Shown one piece after another: positions 37,929-45,450 of a stretch of 64,000 bases of DNA. This DNA comes from Chitinophagaceae bacterium (lineage in GTDB: Bacteria > Bacteroidota > Bacteroidia > Chitinophagales > Chitinophagaceae). The notes below the pieces were generated by a model, which saw nothing but the letters and a program-made list of their open reading frames with translations, made no database searches and was not told the DNA's origin. The position numbers and the translations under genes are program-made. Numbering within the stretch: position 1 is the stretch's first letter; the number at the start of each line of letters is the position of its first letter. The stretch spans positions 640,001 to 704,000 of the forward strand of contig JAFKGQ010000006.1 of assembly GCA_017307755.1 (NCBI GenBank), read 5' to 3'.

Positions 37929-38600
37929 ATGTCATTATTAAAAATACCTGTTAAGATTGCGATGGTCGACGACCACATCCTTATCCGGGATGCCCTGGCC
38001 ACTGTCATCGACAGGTTTGACAACTGTAAAGTCATTCTGCTTGCGGCACATGGGAAAGAGTTCCTGGAGAAATTACAGCCGGACAACCTGCCCGACCTCG
38101 TCATTCTCGACCTCAATATGCCCGAAATGGACGGTTATGAAACTGCCAGGCACCTTAGAATGCATTATCCGGACATCTATGTGCTTGTGCTGACCATGTA
38201 CGATTCCGAAATAACGCTGCTGCGGCTGCTGCAGGCCGGGGCAAGAGGGTTCCTGAAAAAAGACATACATCCCGGTGAATTAAATATGGCTATCCAGTCG
38301 GTAATGATGAGCGGCTACTTTTATTCCTATAGTTCTGCCGGCAAGCTGGTCAATTTGTTCAAAAAGGACAAATCGAATAGCAACCAGGTCGAAAGGCTCT
38401 CATTAAGCGAAAATGAGCTCCTCTTTCTCAAACTGGCCAGCACAGACATGACCTATAAGGAGATAGCCACAATGATGAAAATTAGCCCCAGAACGATAGA
38501 TAACTATCGGGACGCCTTGTTTATTAAACTAAATGTAAAAAGCCGTGTCGGCCTGGCAATCTATGCGATAAAAAGCGGGGTTGTCACCCTGGAGTATTGA
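37929..38600 (+). CDS. NarL/FixJ-type response regulator (RR2)
   Basis: A 223-aa regulator with receiver acidic pair Asp14-Asp15, phospho-acceptor Asp61 (VILDLNMPEMDG), Lys in FLKKDI, and a C-terminal LuxR helix-turn-helix (SENELLFLKLASTDMTYKEI, SPRTIDNYRD). It is the most divergent of the four regulators here (GARGFLKKD in place of GANxYLxK). It pairs by position with HK1. It ends 5 bases before the stop of convergent RR3. Confidence 0.93.
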   Translation: MSLLKIPVKIAMVDDHILIRDALATVIDRFDNCKVILLAAHGKEFLEKLQPDNLPDLVILDLNMPEMDGYETARHLRMHYPDIYVLVLTMYDSEITLLRLLQAGARGFLKKDIHPGELNMAIQSVMMSGYFYSYSSAGKLVNLFKKDKSNSNQVERLSLSENELLFLKLASTDMTYKEIATMMKISPRTIDNYRDALFIKLNVKSRVGLAIYAIKSGVVTLEY

Positions 38601-38605
38601 TAGCC

Positions 38606-39265
38606 CTAATCGATAAGCTTATTTCGCATGGCATACATGATCAGACCCGCAATGGTCTTCGCGCCGATCTTTGTCTTCATATTCTGCCGTATCGTCTCGA
38701 TGGTGCGGGTGCTGAGAAACACTTCCTTGGATATCTCTTCAGTAGTCTTGTCTTCTGCTAATAATTTAAGAATGCGGATCTCCTTTTCGGAGAACTTGAT
38801 CGGGCTTGGATAAAATTGTCTCACCTGCCGCTTGGTCTGTAGTTTGGAAAGCACCGCCTTATTCACCAGGTCATTGAAGTAGAAATCGTCGTTCATACAG
38901 GTAAGTATAGCCTGGTATATTTCGTCGGGGTCCGTAGTCTTGGTCAGATAAGCATTAGCTCCCATTTCCATCATCTTCGAGATCATTTCCTGGTCATCGT
39001 ACATGGTCAGCACGATGATCTTGACATCCTCATATTCCTTTCGTAAGAGCCCGATAGCATTGATCCCGTCCACTTCCGGCATCCGGATATCCATCAACAA
39101 CACATCCGGACGCTTGATCTGCATTTTGTGCACCAGGTCTTTTCCGTCTTCAGCCTCCCATAGAATTCTCAAATACTCCTTATTCTTCAACGCCATTTTA
39201 ATACCGTCACGGAAAATCTTATGATCATCCGCGATCGATACCTTGATTACTAGTTCAGCAGTCAT
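38606..39265 (-). CDS. NarL/FixJ-type response regulator (RR3), orphan
   Basis: A 219-aa regulator with Asp13-Asp14, phospho-acceptor Asp59 (VLLMDIRMPEVDG), YLTKTTDPDEIYQAI, and a LuxR-type DNA-binding domain (FSEKEIRILKLLAEDKTTEEIS pattern, STRTIETIRQ). It is nearest to RR1 and RR4. No kinase shares its operon. Its upstream region contains the second copy of the promoter/small-RNA block, just as RR1 does, so gene and upstream block probably duplicated together. Confidence 0.92.
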   Translation of the reverse strand: MTAELVIKVSIADDHKIFRDGIKMALKNKEYLRILWEAEDGKDLVHKMQIKRPDVLLMDIRMPEVDGINAIGLLRKEYEDVKIIVLTMYDDQEMISKMMEMGANAYLTKTTDPDEIYQAILTCMNDDFYFNDLVNKAVLSKLQTKRQVRQFYPSPIKFSEKEIRILKLLAEDKTTEEISKEVFLSTRTIETIRQNMKTKIGAKTIAGLIMYAMRNKLID

Positions 39266-39432
39266 ACCGGCAGGTTTGTAGAGTTAATAGGTATAGGTCA
39301 AAATTTTTGTTTGATAATCAGATTATTATATGCCATAACCACAGGGTAAGGAAAAAATACCAGCCAATGCTCATCGCACTTTTACGCACAAAAAAGTAAT
39401 TTCCGAATATGTTAAAATGAGCAGTTCTGCTA
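39266..39432. promoter_or_regulatory. Control region between RR3 and element 2
   Basis: No gene. The dyad GAGCA-N4-TGCT at 39419-39432 matches the one before element 1 in place and sequence. The remaining bases are AT-rich, and I see no other motif. Confidence 0.4.
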
Positions 39433-39463
39433 TTGTGTACCAGATATTTATCTTTTATTTTTG
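39433..39463 (+). promoter_or_regulatory. Promoter of small-RNA element 2
   Basis: TTG (39433-39435), 20 bases, TATTTTTG (39456-39463), the same geometry as copy 1. The start is expected near 39467-39468. Confidence 0.65.
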
Positions 39464-39466
39464 TCT

Positions 39467-39584
39467 CAGAAGTTGATTGATTACGGATCGTATCACAAAA
39501 CCATCCAACGTCCAATACCGTCCAGTAAAAGATTTCAATATCCTTGAAAGCCGACTTAAAATCCAATATCAGTCAACTTCTCCT
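39467..39584 (+). ncRNA. Candidate structured small RNA, copy 2
   Basis: A closing stem of 14 pairs from agaagttgattgat (39469-39482) and atcagtcaacttct (39568-39581), one pair being a G-T wobble. The inner 5' hairpin is tacg-gat-cgta (different bases from copy 1, same place). The C-rich arm has CATCCAACGTCC and CCGTCCA, the terminal hairpin tttcaa-tatcc-ttgaaa has 6 pairs, and aaaatccaat is kept before the 3' strand. A CTCCTCTTTTT tract follows and may end the transcript. See copy 1 for the 6S-like idea. Confidence 0.55.
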
Positions 39585-40001
39585 CTTTTTCCAAAACCCA
39601 TCCCCGCCTTCGTATAGAAAAGTACTGCTTTTTTACCTGTATTTGGCCGAATGGTCGACCAATAAAACGATAAAACAGGAATTAAATTTCATGGGAACGT
39701 ATTAATCCACACCAGACACACTTATCCACATTATTTTCCAATTGTGGATATCTCTCTTCTTTCGTGTTTTTCCGATTTTATTTTGCCAAATTTACGATAG
39801 TAAAAATACTATTTTACACACGTGAAACTACTCTATTTTGACCTCGTAAATGCCCTGGGAAAAACACGTCAAACCCAGTACTGACTTGAATTACAGGCAA
39901 TTTAAAGCATTTTAACATAAATTTTGGCCGTTGTCCATCTTTTTTTTTAGGGGTTACTTAGCCTCACAAACTAACATTTCAAACCTCTAAAAACTTACTT
40001 T
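39585..40001. promoter_or_regulatory. Upstream region of the 125-aa protein gene
   Basis: About 417 bases without a gene. It contains a perfect palindrome TGGTCGACCA (39652-39661) and the dyad ATAGTA-AAAA-TACTAT (39797-39812), preceded by TTTACG as in the RR1 control region. It also has a T9 run before the gene. These are probable regulatory sites with unknown binding proteins. Confidence 0.4.
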
Positions 40002-40379
40002 ATGTTGCAAAAAGAGTTACTTACCAAAGAAGTGGCCACCATCGGAGAAGAGATTAGCCATGAAATGGCGGCTGACTTCGTAAGATCCTACAAAAATGCC
40101 CACCCTGACGCTACCCTTGGTTACACCGTAGGTCGTAACATTATCGATCAGATCCTGGCTCAGCCGGGTTGTGTTGGATTACGCTTTTACAATGCCATCA
40201 ATGAAATAGGACAAACTACGCTGGTCTATGTAGGAGTTGATGCACAAGGCAACGACATGATCAAGAAGGTTATTGTCGATGCTGCAGGAAATATTTCTGA
40301 GCAGAACGCTATTGTAGCAGATAGGGTTGGCCCGGGCACCTCTCCCACCATCCTTCCTTCCTGGTTGTGGCCCTTTTAA
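40002..40379 (+). CDS. Hypothetical cytosolic protein, 125 aa, in the signalling island
   Basis: A small protein without signal peptide or membrane helix. The N-terminal half is helical (KELLTKEVATIGEEISHEMAADFVRSY). The middle reads GCVGLRFYNAINEIGQTTLV and then YVGVDAQGNDMI, a beta-rich stretch. The C-terminus is Pro/Trp-rich (SWLWPF). I do not know the family or function. It has a long, dyad-rich upstream region, suggesting tight control, and it is followed by the 7TM-2/HK2/RR4 set, so a role as modulator or output is possible. Confidence 0.75.
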   Translation: MLQKELLTKEVATIGEEISHEMAADFVRSYKNAHPDATLGYTVGRNIIDQILAQPGCVGLRFYNAINEIGQTTLVYVGVDAQGNDMIKKVIVDAAGNISEQNAIVADRVGPGTSPTILPSWLWPF

Positions 40380-40404
40380 TTAGCTAATAGCTTGGATTAT
40401 AAAA

Positions 40405-40441
40405 CAATGCCTGTTATATTTGATAAAAAATCAAGGCATTG
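40405..40441 (+). promoter_or_regulatory. Hairpin that includes the putative start codon of 7TM-2
   Basis: CAATGCCT (40405-40412) pairs with AGGCATTG (40434-40441). A second inner pairing, TTGAT-AAAAA-ATCAA, is also possible. The TTG start (40439-40441) lies in the 3' arm. The hairpin may end transcription of the upstream gene in part, or shut translation of the downstream one. Confidence 0.4.
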
Positions 40442-41098
40442 CTTCGAGAGATAGCATATTTGTCTGAAATATTGTCCGTAGTCTTTTTTCTCTGTTTTTT
40501 CAAAAGGAACAGGGGAGAAGGGCTGTGGATAATATTTTTATCTTGTGTTTTTTCTATCGTAGCTGAACTGGCAGCAGTAGTCATCGCGAAGGTTCACCAG
40601 ACTTACATGTTCTACTTTTGGGCCAGTTATACCATCGTCGAATATAGCCTTTTCGCGCTCTTCTTCTTTTTCGCTTTTAAAAACAAAAAGACAAAGTATA
40701 TCCCCCTCATCGGGACATTGCTTTTTTACAGCATTGTCTTCATCACCTTCTACCAGAAAAATACCAAGGCTTTTGACTCTCTTTCCGCCTCCATGGAGGC
40801 CATCTTGATGATCATTTACAGTATCATCTTCCTCTACAGCCAGATCACCAATTCTGAGGTCATCTACGTCTATAACACAAAGAGGTTCTGGATCGTTATT
40901 GCCATTTTTGTTTATTTTTCTTCCACCCTGTTCCTGTTCCTTTTCGCGGCAGATTTTATCAATCCACAGAGCAGCAGCTATTGGATCATAAATAATTTGT
41001 TTGAGATTTTGAAGAATACCCTTTTCTGCATATCCTTTGCTATGAAAAAGAACGATTCCAAGCAAAATTCTATAAATTATAACCCGGACCTTTTATAA
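40439..41098 (+). CDS. Seven-helix membrane protein (7TM-2), putative sensor partner of HK2
   Basis: A 219-aa protein with seven predicted helices and the same landmarks as 7TM-1: Glu43 in helix 2 (SIVAELAAVVIAKV), Tyr64..Glu68 in helix 3 (SYTIVEYSLF), and RFWIVIAIFVYF in helix 6. The frame opens after a TAA at 40424 with no ATG. TTG at 40439 is the first usable start, with later TTG codons at 40460 and 40472 as alternatives. So the start is uncertain though the gene is clear. The kinase HK2 follows at 41167. Confidence 0.75.
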   Translation: MLREIAYLSEILSVVFFLCFFKRNRGEGLWIIFLSCVFSIVAELAAVVIAKVHQTYMFYFWASYTIVEYSLFALFFFFAFKNKKTKYIPLIGTLLFYSIVFITFYQKNTKAFDSLSASMEAILMIIYSIIFLYSQITNSEVIYVYNTKRFWIVIAIFVYFSSTLFLFLFAADFINPQSSSYWIINNLFEILKNTLFCISFAMKKNDSKQNSINYNPDLL

Positions 41099-41110
41099 AC
41101 CCTTAACCAA

Positions 41111-41170
41111 ATGAGAAACCTTAACCGCAAAATAACCCGTCCGCCTGCCGGAGAAGGCGCAAGTAAATGA
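41111..41170 (+). CDS. Possible 19-residue leader peptide coupled to HK2
   Basis: ATG at 41111, then 18 codons, ending in a TGA that overlaps the ATG of HK2 (ATGA, 41167-41170). The peptide is basic and Pro-rich at the end (RNLNRKITRPPAGEGASK). It could set translation of the kinase by coupling. It could also be chance, as nothing else supports it. Confidence 0.25.
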   Translation: MRNLNRKITRPPAGEGASK

Positions 41171-42012
41171 TATTCCTAGAAGCAACAAACCCCGGCAGCA
41201 ACGTATCCCTGGTGCTATATTTTGGCACTATAGGTATGCTTGCCCTCACCATCGGGCTCATTGTTTTTATCATCTTCCATCAGCGCAAAGTGATACGTTA
41301 CCAGATGCGCCTCCAACGCATGGAACAGGACCAGCAAAAGCTGCTGCTGAACGCCTCCATACGCCTGCAGGAAGAAGAACGTCAGCGTATTGCCGCCGAC
41401 CTGCACGATGACGCAGGCCCCTTGCTTGCCACTGCCAGATTATACCTGAATGAGAACCTTGTCAACCTGGACAAGACCACCCAGTTGCAGAGCATCTACA
41501 ACGCCAAACAGATCATCGACGATACCATCCAGCTGATACGTAATATCTCTCATAGCCTGATGCCCCCTACCCTCAAGAATTTCGGGCTGGAATCCGCCGT
41601 TAACGACCTTTTCCAGAAGATCAGCGGCTCAGGCAGCATGAACGCCAGCTCCCGCTTCCACGACTACCGGGAAAGACTACAGGCAGAGAATGAACTGATC
41701 ATTTTCCGGGTGATCCAGGAACTGGTCAATAATATCCTTAAGCACAGCAATGCCAGTTTTATACACCTTACCCAGAATACCAGCGGCGAAAAGTTCTTTA
41801 TCCGTCTTCACCACGATGGAAGAGGCATCACGCAAAACGATTTTAACAAGCTGAACAAAAGCAATGTAGGCCTAGGCCTGAAAAATATCCAAAGCCGGTT
41901 AAAAGTCTTACATGGTAAGATCTTTTTTGAAAAGGACATGTCCCAGACCTACTATAAAGTTACTATAGAACTGATTAAGGACGAGGAAGATAAGCTGAGT
42001 GAACAGGAATAG
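41167..42012 (+). CDS. Sensorless membrane-anchored histidine kinase (HK2), HisKA_3 type
   Basis: A 281-aa kinase with a short N-terminal segment, one helix (about 15-37) and a coiled coil (RYQMRLQRMEQDQQKLLL). The phospho-acceptor is in EERQRIAADLHDDAG (His80), followed by the ATPase domain: QELVNNILKHSNA (N box), HHDGRGI (G1) and NVGLGLKNIQSRL (G2). As in HK1, there is no room for a sensor domain. RR4 starts 46 bases downstream. Confidence 0.93.
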   Translation: MIFLEATNPGSNVSLVLYFGTIGMLALTIGLIVFIIFHQRKVIRYQMRLQRMEQDQQKLLLNASIRLQEEERQRIAADLHDDAGPLLATARLYLNENLVNLDKTTQLQSIYNAKQIIDDTIQLIRNISHSLMPPTLKNFGLESAVNDLFQKISGSGSMNASSRFHDYRERLQAENELIIFRVIQELVNNILKHSNASFIHLTQNTSGEKFFIRLHHDGRGITQNDFNKLNKSNVGLGLKNIQSRLKVLHGKIFFEKDMSQTYYKVTIELIKDEEDKLSEQE

Positions 42013-42058
42013 AATTTATGCGTATCTTTAATGAGAAGACCGAAATCCAGAATAGCCT

Positions 42059-42709
42059 ATGGGAGTAATTAAAGTTGCAATAGCCGATGACCACAAGATA
42101 TTCCGAAAGGGTGTCATTTTATCTCTACGCCCTTATAACGCCATAAAATTTGTCCAGGAAGCAGAGAATGGTCAGGAATTATTGGACGGTCTGGCCGCTT
42201 CAGAGCCCGATGTAGTGCTGATGGACCTGAGAATGCCCCTTAAAGACGGTATCGAGACGACCAAGATCATTGCCAAACAATACCCTTCCATCCATATCAT
42301 TGCCCTCACAATGTATGAGGACGAACGCTTTGTAAGCCATATGATGGAAATAGGCGCCAATGGCTACCTGCTCAAAAGCGCCGACCCTTCCGAGATCAAG
42401 CGGGCCATCATCGAAGTGGCGACCAAAGGCTATTATCTGAATAATTTTGTCAACCGTATCCTGCTGAAAAAATCTCACACCCGTACCAAGGTCATACCCA
42501 GCCTCAATACCGAGATCACCCTGAATGAACGGGAAAGAGAAGTGGTGCGATATATCTGTATGGAATTTACAGCCCAGGAAATAGCACAAAAGATCGATGT
42601 AAGCCCCAGGACCGTTGAGGCAATAAAAGACCGTCTGATGGAGCGCTTTGGTGCAAAGAACACAGCAGGACTCGTCTTTTTCGCCGTAAAGAACAATCTG
42701 ATCGACTAG
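42059..42709 (+). CDS. NarL/FixJ-type response regulator (RR4)
   Basis: A 216-aa regulator with Asp10-Asp11, phospho-acceptor Asp56 (VVLMDLRMPLKDG), GYLLKSADPSEIKRAI, and a LuxR-type HTH (LNEREREVVRYICMEFTAQE pattern, SPRTVEAIKDRLM). It is the probable partner of HK2 by position, and close to RR1 and RR3, so cross-talk among the three is conceivable. TATCTTTA at 42023-42030 could be a private promoter box. Confidence 0.93.
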   Translation: MGVIKVAIADDHKIFRKGVILSLRPYNAIKFVQEAENGQELLDGLAASEPDVVLMDLRMPLKDGIETTKIIAKQYPSIHIIALTMYEDERFVSHMMEIGANGYLLKSADPSEIKRAIIEVATKGYYLNNFVNRILLKKSHTRTKVIPSLNTEITLNEREREVVRYICMEFTAQEIAQKIDVSPRTVEAIKDRLMERFGAKNTAGLVFFAVKNNLID

Positions 42710-42770
42710 CCCTCAGGACTACATCCGCCCCTCTTCTCCTGCCTTCATCCTCTATGAATCGCTAAGCATT

Positions 42771-43415
42771 ATGTTCAAATCCGGGAATAGTTTTGCTGAC
42801 TATCTTTTTATTACTGTTACCTTTCTTCCGCTATTACCGGCGATGTTCATCATTTTCCAAAAAAACTTCGGGAAAGGCCCCTTGGATATCCTCCTCATTA
42901 TCTGTCTGGTCAATTTTATACGGGACCTCCCCATACATCTACATATGCTGAACAGCGAGGGACAGAATGTCCTCGACAATGTTTGCTATCCGATAGAACT
43001 GATCCTGCTTGCTCGTCTGTTCAGGACTACGCTGACAAAACCCTGCCGCGAAATTCTTACTATTACGCTGGTGGCATTCCTTTCGTCCTTGCTTACCTGG
43101 TTATCTATAAAAGGATGGGAAAACAATGCCCCGGGTCTGGAGATCATACAGAACAGCATGCTGATTGGAGTGATCCTGTTAAGCCTGCCTTTCCTGGTAC
43201 AGGCTAAAGGCCTGAATATATTCCGCTCATCCCTATTCTGGATTGCCGGAGGCACACTCTTCTATATCATCATTCTTTTGCTTTTGAAATGGGCCGACCC
43301 CGGCGGCAGGCTGAATGCGGAGAATAAAGTACTCCTGTCCCTCGCGGCTATTATACGGTACTGCCTGTATATGCTGGCAGCCCTGCCGGGCCGGGATGAG
43401 GTTCCGGCTGAATAG
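42771..43415 (+). CDS. Seven-helix membrane protein (7TM-3), without its own kinase
   Basis: A 214-aa protein with seven predicted helices. It matches 7TM-1 and 7TM-2 in layout: Asp52 in helix 2 (NFIRDLPIHLHM), Tyr73..Glu76 in helix 3 (CYPIELILLARLF), and LFWIAGGTLFYII in helix 6. It follows RR4 after 61 bases on the same strand, so the second set reads 7TM-2, HK2, RR4, 7TM-3. The next gene is convergent and starts a different function. It may share HK2 or form mixed oligomers. Confidence 0.78.
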   Translation: MFKSGNSFADYLFITVTFLPLLPAMFIIFQKNFGKGPLDILLIICLVNFIRDLPIHLHMLNSEGQNVLDNVCYPIELILLARLFRTTLTKPCREILTITLVAFLSSLLTWLSIKGWENNAPGLEIIQNSMLIGVILLSLPFLVQAKGLNIFRSSLFWIAGGTLFYIIILLLLKWADPGGRLNAENKVLLSLAAIIRYCLYMLAALPGRDEVPAE

Positions 43416-43418
43416 ATA

Positions 43419-44078
43419 TTAAAGGAGTCGCATTTCGGGGACCTCCCCTTTTATGATCAATCGCCCCCTGGTCTTTTCCTTTATCTCCTCAGTGGATACC
43501 CCCGGCGCCCGCTCCAACAACAGGAACCCATCCGGAGTAATATCCATGACAGCCAGGTCAGTAACTACCTTTTTCACGCACTTTACACCCGTCAGCGGAA
43601 GGGTACACGAAGACAACAGCTTGGGCTCTCCCTTGGGATTTGTATGTTGCATGGCTACAATGATATTACGGGCACTGGCTACCAGGTCCATAGCTCCCCC
43701 CATCCCTTTCACCATCTTTCCGGGTATCTTCCAGTTGGCAATATCCCCCGAATCGGATACTTCCATAGCGCCCAGCACCGTTAGATCTACTTTTCCGGCC
43801 CTGATCATCCCAAAACTTTCCGCACTGTCAAAAAAAGCTCCGCCCGGCAAAATGGTCACTGTCTCTTTCCCTGCATTGATCAGGTCCGCATCCATCTCCT
43901 CTTCAGTGGGGTACGGCCCAATTCCCAACATGCCATTCTCCGACTGCAGCATGATGGAAATACCGGAAGGGATATAATTCGCCACCAGGGTCGGAATGCC
44001 GATGCCCAGGTTGATATACATCCCATCCCTCAATTCCTGCGCTATGCGCCGCGCGATACCGAATTTGTCCAAAGCCAT
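43419..44078 (-). CDS. scoB: 3-oxoacid CoA-transferase subunit B
   Basis: Second subunit of a succinyl-CoA:3-ketoacid CoA-transferase, which activates acetoacetate or similar acids with CoA from succinyl-CoA. It has 219 aa. The catalytic Glu47 lies in [12 protein letters not shown]. Other landmarks are [24 protein letters not shown] and [10 protein letters not shown]. It starts 45 bases after scoA on the same strand, forming a complete two-subunit enzyme. By end use it could serve ketone-body or branched-chain acid catabolism. Confidence 0.95.
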   Translation of the reverse strand: MALDKFGIARRIAQELRDGMYINLGIGIPTLVANYIPSGISIMLQSENGMLGIGPYPTEEEMDADLINAGKETVTILPGGAFFDSAESFGMIRAGKVDLTVLGAMEVSDSGDIANWKIPGKMVKGMGGAMDLVASARNIIVAMQHTNPKGEPKLLSSCTLPLTGVKCVKKVVTDLAVMDITPDGFLLLERAPGVSTEEIKEKTRGRLIIKGEVPEMRLL

Positions 44079-44123
44079 GTAAATAGGGTTTAATGACCTT
44101 CAGCTGACGGTCCCGGATCCGGG

Positions 44124-44822
44124 TTACACGTGCAACCTGATCGTCTTTTTTTCAATACGTTTTTGATAATCGCCCCCCTGGAAGATCCTGTGTACATAGA
44201 TCCCCGGCACATGCACCTCATCGGGATCGATAGCGCCGGACTCCACCAGTTCCTCTACTTCGACAATGGTGACTTGTCCTGCCTTGGCCATGGACGTAGA
44301 GAAGTTGCGGGTCGTCTTCCGGAACACCAGGTTGCCGGCAGGATCTCCCTTCCAGGCCTTGACAATGGCAAAGTTGGCAGACAGGGCCAGTTCCATCAAA
44401 TAGGGTTTTCCGGAGAATTCCCTTACTTCCTTCCCAATCGCTATTTCCGTACCAACACCGGCAGGGGTAAAAAAGGCGGGAATACCCATCCCTGCCATCT
44501 GGATACGGGTAGCCAAAGTTCCCTGAGGCACCAGATCGACCTCCAGTTCCCCACTGAGCAATTGTCTTTCGAATTCTTCATTCTCTCCTACATAAGAGCT
44601 GATCATTTTTTTGATCTGTCGGGTTTTTAGCAGCAACCCCAGACCAAAATCATCCACCCCGGCATTGTTGGAGATACAGGTAAGATCTTTTATGCCCTTC
44701 CGGGCAAGGGCCGCTATACAGTTCTCAGGTATGCCGCAGAGACCAAAACCACCCAGCATGACGGTGGCGCCATCCTTTATATCTTTAATAGCCTCGTCTG
44801 CGCTTGCAACGATTTTTTTCAT
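44124..44822 (-). CDS. scoA: 3-oxoacid CoA-transferase subunit A
   Basis: A 232-aa partner of scoB. The CoA-binding Gly-rich loop is MLGGFGLCGIPEN. ISNNAGVDDFGLGLLL, GTLATRIQMAGMGIPAFFTPAGVGTEI (pattern only) and the C-terminal EVEELVESGAIDPDEVHVPGIYV are standard. The start is the ATG at 44822. The upstream gene is a DUF4296 lipoprotein on the same strand, 37 bases away and functionally unrelated. Confidence 0.95.
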   Translation of the reverse strand: MKKIVASADEAIKDIKDGATVMLGGFGLCGIPENCIAALARKGIKDLTCISNNAGVDDFGLGLLLKTRQIKKMISSYVGENEEFERQLLSGELEVDLVPQGTLATRIQMAGMGIPAFFTPAGVGTEIAIGKEVREFSGKPYLMELALSANFAIVKAWKGDPAGNLVFRKTTRNFSTSMAKAGQVTIVEVEELVESGAIDPDEVHVPGIYVHRIFQGGDYQKRIEKKTIRLHV

Positions 44823-44859
44823 CTGGCAAGATTTTGGCGTGAAAATACGATTTACGTCC

Positions 44860-45450
44860 CTATTGATGACCTCTGGAGACAGAATCCTTACGGACAGGCC
44901 TGAAAGGCATCTCGCCGGCCTTCAGAGGATGACCAGATCCCCGGCGCAAAAAAAGATTTCCCCTGTCTGGAAGACCCCCGCGTTTCGCTCCCGCAGGTGG
45001 CCCCACGACAGGCTTCGCTCCACTCTTTGTTGCGGCAGCTTTCGCCTTGAGCGTACTGTCCGCGGCCTTTACTTGCGGAACCACCGGCGGCGGCTGTGGC
45101 GGCCGGGTATAATTTTCCATCCTCGCACGATTCCCCCTGGCCACCAGACTGTCAAACATCACCCGGGTAATATCAGGACGCCCCTGATAAAATTGGAAAC
45201 TCTTACGAAACTCGTCCCTGGTGATCTTATGCAGCCGGAAAACCTCCTCATACAACTTGAGTGTCTCCATCTTTACATTCACCTTGCTGGAATCCTTTAT
45301 AATATAATTAGCCGCATACTGGTCCGCCAGCATCATATCCCAAAGTATCTTTTCCATCTCCTCCTTGTCGATGACACCCGAAGGAATCTTATCCTTTTCC
45401 GAACAGCCAGCTATCAAAAGAATACATAAAAGGCCGGCAACTATCCTCAT
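44860..45450 (-). CDS. DUF4296 domain lipoprotein
   Basis: A 196-aa lipoprotein with signal MRIVAGLLCILLIAGC, lipid Cys16. The DUF4296 core (about 25-110: IDKEEMEKILWDMMLADQYA, FRLHKITRDEFRKSFQFYQG) is followed by a basic, Pro/Ala-rich disordered tail. The family is Bacteroidota-specific and of unknown function. Its ATG overlaps the DUF4835 stop (ATGA), and the order coaBC-DUF4835-DUF4296 shows one translationally coupled operon. Confidence 0.88.
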   Translation of the reverse strand: MRIVAGLLCILLIAGCSEKDKIPSGVIDKEEMEKILWDMMLADQYAANYIIKDSSKVNVKMETLKLYEEVFRLHKITRDEFRKSFQFYQGRPDITRVMFDSLVARGNRARMENYTRPPQPPPVVPQVKAADSTLKAKAAATKSGAKPVVGPPAGAKRGGLPDRGNLFLRRGSGHPLKAGEMPFRPVRKDSVSRGHQ

